DNA from: Methanobacteriaceae archaeon
Lineage (GTDB): Archaea > Methanobacteriota > Methanobacteria > Methanobacteriales > Methanobacteriaceae
Reading direction: 5' to 3'
DNA length: 8,878 bases
Assembly: GCA_017883605.1 (NCBI GenBank)
Contig: JADGNH010000077.1
Coordinates: forward strand, 1 to 8,878
Made by a program: the position numbers and the translations under genes
In this document: positions 6,268 through 8,878 of the stretch, in pieces
Position numbering within the stretch: the first letter of the stretch is position 1
Layout of the letters: every line of letters starts with the position of its first letter
Notes under the pieces: generated by a model
What the model was told of the DNA's origin: nothing
Seen by the model: only the letters and a program-made list of their open reading frames with translations
The model's database searches: none

Positions 6268-7098
6268 ATGGCTACCAGTAAAAAAGCATTATGTGTAGGA
6301 ATTAATAATTTCAAGAATTATCCCCAGAGCGCACTGCAGGGTTGTGTGAATGATGCAAACGATATGCAGGCCCTTCTCCAGAAATATCTGGGATTCACTG
6401 CTACTGATATCGTAAAACTTACTGATACACAGGCTACTAAGGCAAATATCATGGAAGCTTTGAAGGAGATGGTTGAAGGAGCTAAAGCAGGCAAATACAG
6501 TTATCTTGTCTTTAGCATGTCCAGTCATGGTACACAGGTTCCAGATGTGAACGGTGATGAACCTGACAAAGCAGATGAGGCCTTTTGTCCCCATGATCTT
6601 GCTCAGAAGGGTAGTGCCTGGGACCCTGATCATATAATCAGCGATGATGAACTCCATGACCTATTTGTGCAATTACCGGAGAATGTGCTATTAGAGGTTT
6701 ATATGGACACCTGTCACAGCGGAACCGGTCTTAAAGCAGTGGATATGCTGTTGGATCGTAAACCAAGATATATGCCGCCACCTTCCCTTGAAGCATTCCA
6801 GGAACTGGAGGGACGCAGACCACGGGGGCTCTATAGATATATGTTGGAGAAAGGTGAAACCCACCATATCTTGTGGGCGGCCTGCAGATCAGATCAGACC
6901 AGTGCTGATGCCAATATTGAGGGGGGCTGGCACGGGGCTTTCACCTACTTTTTCTGTCAAGTGATGGACGACTCTCAAAACAAGCTTTCACGTAACGATG
7001 TTCTGGCAAAGGTCACATCCTTCCTAAAAAATGGTCAATATACCCAGATACCCCAACTGGAGTGTGAAGCCACCAAAAGGGACATGAATATTGGATAA
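6268..7098 (+). CDS. metacaspase-like (C14) cysteine peptidase
   Basis: A 276-residue protein made of one caspase-fold domain. It opens with KKALCVGINNF (5-15), then LQGCVNDAND (23-32). The catalytic dyad is present: H87 in SMSSHGTQV and C149 in VYMDTCHSG. DEAFCPHD (103-110) and the p10-like part AACRSDQTSADA...GAFTYFF (205-229) are also typical of metacaspases. D29 and D147 match the acidic S1-pocket residues known in metacaspases, so cleavage after Arg or Lys is expected rather than after Asp. The segment between the two halves (about 153-198) is rich in Arg, Lys and Pro and could be a self-processing linker. There is no death-type pro-domain, signal peptide or membrane segment. It lies 241 bp after the C1A protease gene and 134 bp before the inhibitor gene. 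Roles of such prokaryotic proteins range from stress response to toxin or defence effectors; which applies here cannot be told. Confidence 0.93.
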   Translation: MATSKKALCVGINNFKNYPQSALQGCVNDANDMQALLQKYLGFTATDIVKLTDTQATKANIMEALKEMVEGAKAGKYSYLVFSMSSHGTQVPDVNGDEPDKADEAFCPHDLAQKGSAWDPDHIISDDELHDLFVQLPENVLLEVYMDTCHSGTGLKAVDMLLDRKPRYMPPPSLEAFQELEGRRPRGLYRYMLEKGETHHILWAACRSDQTSADANIEGGWHGAFTYFFCQVMDDSQNKLSRNDVLAKVTSFLKNGQYTQIPQLECEATKRDMNIG

Positions 7099-7110
7099 GG
7101 ATTTACATAT

Positions 7111-7177
7111 GGAAAAAAGAGTTTATGGATAATTTTGAATGGAAAATCAACTTATTATCCATAATTTTCTCTTTTCC
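7111..7177 (+). terminator. long hairpin after the caspase-like gene
   Basis: TTATGGATAAT (7123-7133) pairs perfectly over 11 bases with ATTATCCATAA (7154-7164). The stem continues outward, after a small internal loop, through AAAAGAG (7115-7121) with CTCTTTT (7169-7175), and then GG with CC. AT-rich DNA follows. It probably ends or protects the caspase-like transcript and separates it from the inhibitor gene. Confidence 0.65.
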
Positions 7178-7200
7178 TTAATTTTATTATTTTAAACAAT

Positions 7201-7232
7201 TTTATTTACTTTTAAAGCAATAAATTCTTCTC
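7201..7232 (+). promoter_or_regulatory. probable leaderless promoter of the inhibitor gene
   Basis: TTTATTTA at 7201-7208 is centred about 28 bases before the ATG at 7233. Archaeal transcription begins some 25-27 bases after the TATA centre, which would put the first base at or just before the start codon. There is no Shine-Dalgarno sequence before this ATG, unlike the two protease genes, so translation of a leaderless mRNA fits. Confidence 0.45.
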
Positions 7233-7550
7233 ATGAGCACGGATTCTGATAATTTAAAATACACCAGGATCAAAGCTAGTTTAGGGAAAGAATTTGCTGT
7301 ATCTTTAGATGCCAATCCCACCACTGGCTATGCCTGGGAAGCAAAATTTGATGAAAAATTTTTAGAATTGAAAAAAGACATTTTTAAACCTTTTTCTCCT
7401 GGCGCTGTTGGAAAGGGAGGTAGAGAAGAATTCGTGTTCTGTACAATTAAAACGGGAAAGACCAGGATAAAGATGCTTTATAAAAGACCATGGGAGGAAA
7501 AATCTGTAGAAAAAAAAGTATTTTTGATTATAATTGATAAAAATAAGTGA
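7233..7550 (+). CDS. chagasin-family (I42) cysteine protease inhibitor
   Basis: A 105-residue protein with the three loop motifs of chagasin/ICP inhibitors in the right order: NPTTGYAW (28-35, loop BC), GAVGKGGREEFVF (57-69, loop DE) and YKRPWE (83-88, loop FG). In the family these loops plug the active-site cleft of papain-type (C1A) proteases reversibly; caspase-type C14 enzymes are not known targets. Bacterial and parasite members often have a signal peptide or lipobox. This one starts directly with MSTDSDN and should stay in the cytoplasm, the same compartment as the C1A protease two genes upstream, which is the obvious partner. It is the last plus-strand gene before the convergent inositol-phosphate synthase. 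Family confidence is high; pairing with the neighbour is inference from context. Confidence 0.9.
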   Translation: MSTDSDNLKYTRIKASLGKEFAVSLDANPTTGYAWEAKFDEKFLELKKDIFKPFSPGAVGKGGREEFVFCTIKTGKTRIKMLYKRPWEEKSVEKKVFLIIIDKNK

Positions 7551-7598
7551 TATCAATTTAAAATCTAGCTGAAGGGGTAAACAATATCTAAATCCGAT

Positions 7599-7662
7599 AT
7601 ATTAAAATATTTTTTAAAATTTTGTAGGATATTAAATATTTTTTTAAAACTTTTAATTTAGG
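7599..7662. terminator. duplicated T-rich terminator between convergent genes
   Basis: Two related units, 7599-7628 and 7629-7662, both start ATATTAAA, continue with a run of six or seven T and AAAA, and end TAGG. Each gives oligo-T on the plus strand (7610-7615, 7639-7645) and short T-tracts on the minus strand. They probably stop transcription of the inhibitor gene and of the convergent inositol-phosphate synthase gene. The tandem copy looks like a local duplication. Confidence 0.5.
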
Positions 7663-7691
7663 TTAATTTTTAAATTTAGAGGTTAAAGGAG

Positions 7692-8795
7692 TTAACGTTC
7701 CCTCTTCCCAGCTATAAACTCATCCACCATTTCCCTGGCTTTATCATCGGTAAACTGCTGGGGAGGATGTTTCATGGTGTAGGCAGAAATAGAAGTCAAA
7801 GGACCGCCGATGCCCCTTTCCAGGGCAATTTTTGAACAGCGGATGGCATCTATAACGCAGCCTGCGGAGTTAGGAGAATCTTCCACACTTAACCTTAGCT
7901 CAATATTCATGGGCACGTCCCCAAAGGTTTTACCTTCCATGCGCAGGAAACACAGCTTGTTATCTTTTTGCCAGGGCACGTAGTCGCTGGGACCGATATG
8001 AATGTTTTCAGGGTCCAACCTTTCGGCCAGAACAGACTGTACAGCCTCTGTTTTAGATTCTTTTTTAGAGTCCAATCGGCTGCGGTTTAACATGTTCAAA
8101 AAGTCGGTGTTTCCACCGGTGTTCAGCTGGTAGGTTCGCTCCAGCTTAACACCTCTCTCCCGGAAGAGGCTGGCCAGGTTTCGGTGGGTTATAGTGGCAC
8201 CTATCTGGGCTTTGATGTCATCTCCCACTATGGGTATGTTTTTTTCTTCAAATCGAGAGGCCCATTTTGGGTCGCTTACAATGAATACCGGCATGTTATT
8301 TATAAAGGCTATCCCTGCCTCCAGGGCGCATTCTGCATAAAACTTGGTGGCTTCCTCAGATCCCACAGGAAGGTAGTTCAGGAGAATTTCAGCCCCACTA
8401 TCTTTTAGAACCTTTACTATATCTTCTTTTCTCTTTTCCATCTCCTTTGAGATGATGAAAGTACGGTCATCATCATATTCTGCCATGTGCTGGGCTACAC
8501 CATCTAAAACCCGTCCCATTGTAACTTCAACACCCATTTCGGGAATATCATTACAGAATACCTTAGTGCAGTTAGGTTTGGCGAATATGGCTTTGCTCAG
8601 GTCCGCCCCCACTTTTCGCTGGTCGATGTCAAAAGCAGCCACCACTTCTATATCAGAGGGTTTGTATCCGCCGATATCCCAGTGCATGAGACCAATGGCT
8701 TCCTCTGGCTTTTTATCCTGGTAATAGTAGATCCCCTGTATGAGTGAGCTTGCACAATTACCAATACCGATTATCGCTATCCTTATCTTCTCCAA
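7692..8795 (-). CDS. myo-inositol-1-phosphate synthase, archaeal type
   Basis: A 367-residue enzyme that isomerises glucose 6-phosphate to L-myo-inositol 1-phosphate with tightly bound NAD. The product is used for archaeal inositol phospholipids and, in some species, compatible solutes. The N-terminal Rossmann motif is IGIGNCASSL (9-18). Further family signatures are NYLPVGSEEA (140-149), FINNMPVF (164-171), GDDIKAQIGAT (191-201, with a conserved catalytic-type lysine K195) and NTGGNTDFLNM (225-235). The length fits the short prokaryotic form rather than the eukaryotic enzyme of about 500 residues. The start is TTG: a TAA codon lies immediately upstream in frame, the next in-frame ATG (M37) would remove the NAD-binding motif, and AGAAGGTG lies six bases before the TTG. 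It appears monocistronic. Confidence 0.93.
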   Translation of the reverse strand: MEKIRIAIIGIGNCASSLIQGIYYYQDKKPEEAIGLMHWDIGGYKPSDIEVVAAFDIDQRKVGADLSKAIFAKPNCTKVFCNDIPEMGVEVTMGRVLDGVAQHMAEYDDDRTFIISKEMEKRKEDIVKVLKDSGAEILLNYLPVGSEEATKFYAECALEAGIAFINNMPVFIVSDPKWASRFEEKNIPIVGDDIKAQIGATITHRNLASLFRERGVKLERTYQLNTGGNTDFLNMLNRSRLDSKKESKTEAVQSVLAERLDPENIHIGPSDYVPWQKDNKLCFLRMEGKTFGDVPMNIELRLSVEDSPNSAGCVIDAIRCSKIALERGIGGPLTSISAYTMKHPPQQFTDDKAREMVDEFIAGKRER

Positions 8796-8801
8796 TTACA
8801 A

Positions 8802-8809
8802 CACCTTCT
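8802..8809 (-). promoter_or_regulatory. ribosome binding site that sets the TTG start
   Basis: On the minus strand AGAAGGTG ends six bases before the TTG at 8795. With the in-frame TAA directly before that TTG, it fixes the start of the inositol-phosphate synthase. Confidence 0.8.
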
Positions 8810-8846
8810 AAAAGACCTTCATCAAGTTAATTGTGCTTATCAACAT
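8808..8846 (-). other. possible 12-codon upstream reading frame
   Basis: On the minus strand an ATG at 8846 opens a frame reading MLISTINLMKVF and stopping with TAG at 8808-8810. That stop overlaps the first bases of the ribosome binding site of the inositol-phosphate synthase. AGGAG lies two bases before this ATG, which is closer than usual. A possible TATA element (ATATATT on the minus strand, 8868-8874) would place the transcript start near the same ATG. It may be a leader peptide coupled to the main gene, or chance. Confidence 0.25.
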
Positions 8847-8878
8847 AACTCCTAAAATTAATATGACAATATATCATA

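Noticed and set aside
6289..6657. Minus-strand frame inside the caspase-like gene
   Set aside because: It is antisense to the conserved catalytic His region and has no recognisable protein pattern.
5130..7550. Insertion sequence or prophage origin of the protease trio
   Set aside because: No transposase, integrase, terminal inverted repeats, target duplication or tRNA attachment site was seen at the edges; acquisition by transfer stays possible but unsupported.
7692..8795. Later start for the inositol-phosphate synthase at an ATG
   Set aside because: The first in-frame ATG is residue 37, which would delete the IGIGNCASSL NAD-binding motif.

Overview
The window looks like a chromosomal stretch of a methanogenic archaeon, most likely in or near Methanobacterium. 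This rests on recognition of the proteins and on archaeal signals, not on a database search. The signals are AT-rich intergenic regions with TTTATATA-type TATA boxes, oligo-T terminators, Shine-Dalgarno sites matching AGGAGGTGAT, a stand-alone pyruvate carboxylase subunit B, an archaeal-type inositol-1-phosphate synthase, and small V4R and Roadblock/LC7 proteins.

Left part (1-4569): the 3' end of a V4R-domain gene runs rightward and converges on a Roadblock/LC7 gene. The Roadblock gene lies downstream of pycB on the minus strand, but has its own double TATA box and a leader made of a 20-bp tandem repeat. Next, also on the minus strand, is a large polytopic membrane protein resembling GT-C glycosyltransferases.

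Centre (4570-7691): a divergent, repeat-rich intergenic region leads into three plus-strand genes. They encode a papain-family (C1A) cysteine protease, a metacaspase-like (C14) cysteine peptidase and a chagasin-family (I42) inhibitor of papain-type proteases. None has an export signal, so all three should act in the cytoplasm. The first two genes have strong ribosome binding sites and each ends in a hairpin. The inhibitor gene has no ribosome binding site and looks leaderless, so the three are probably separate transcription units. The trio is bounded on both sides by minus-strand housekeeping-type genes. This protease, caspase-like and inhibitor set is the most interesting part of the window. 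It could be an archaeal proteolytic control system, but no functional link is shown by sequence alone.

Right part (7692-8878): a minus-strand myo-inositol-1-phosphate synthase gene begins at a TTG codon, with a clear ribosome binding site and a possible 12-codon upstream reading frame. Six intergenic regions carry short direct repeats with periods of roughly 20-34 bp, each with a different sequence. This is a recurrent feature that the genes do not explain. I saw no tRNA, rRNA, CRISPR array, transposase or prophage gene.
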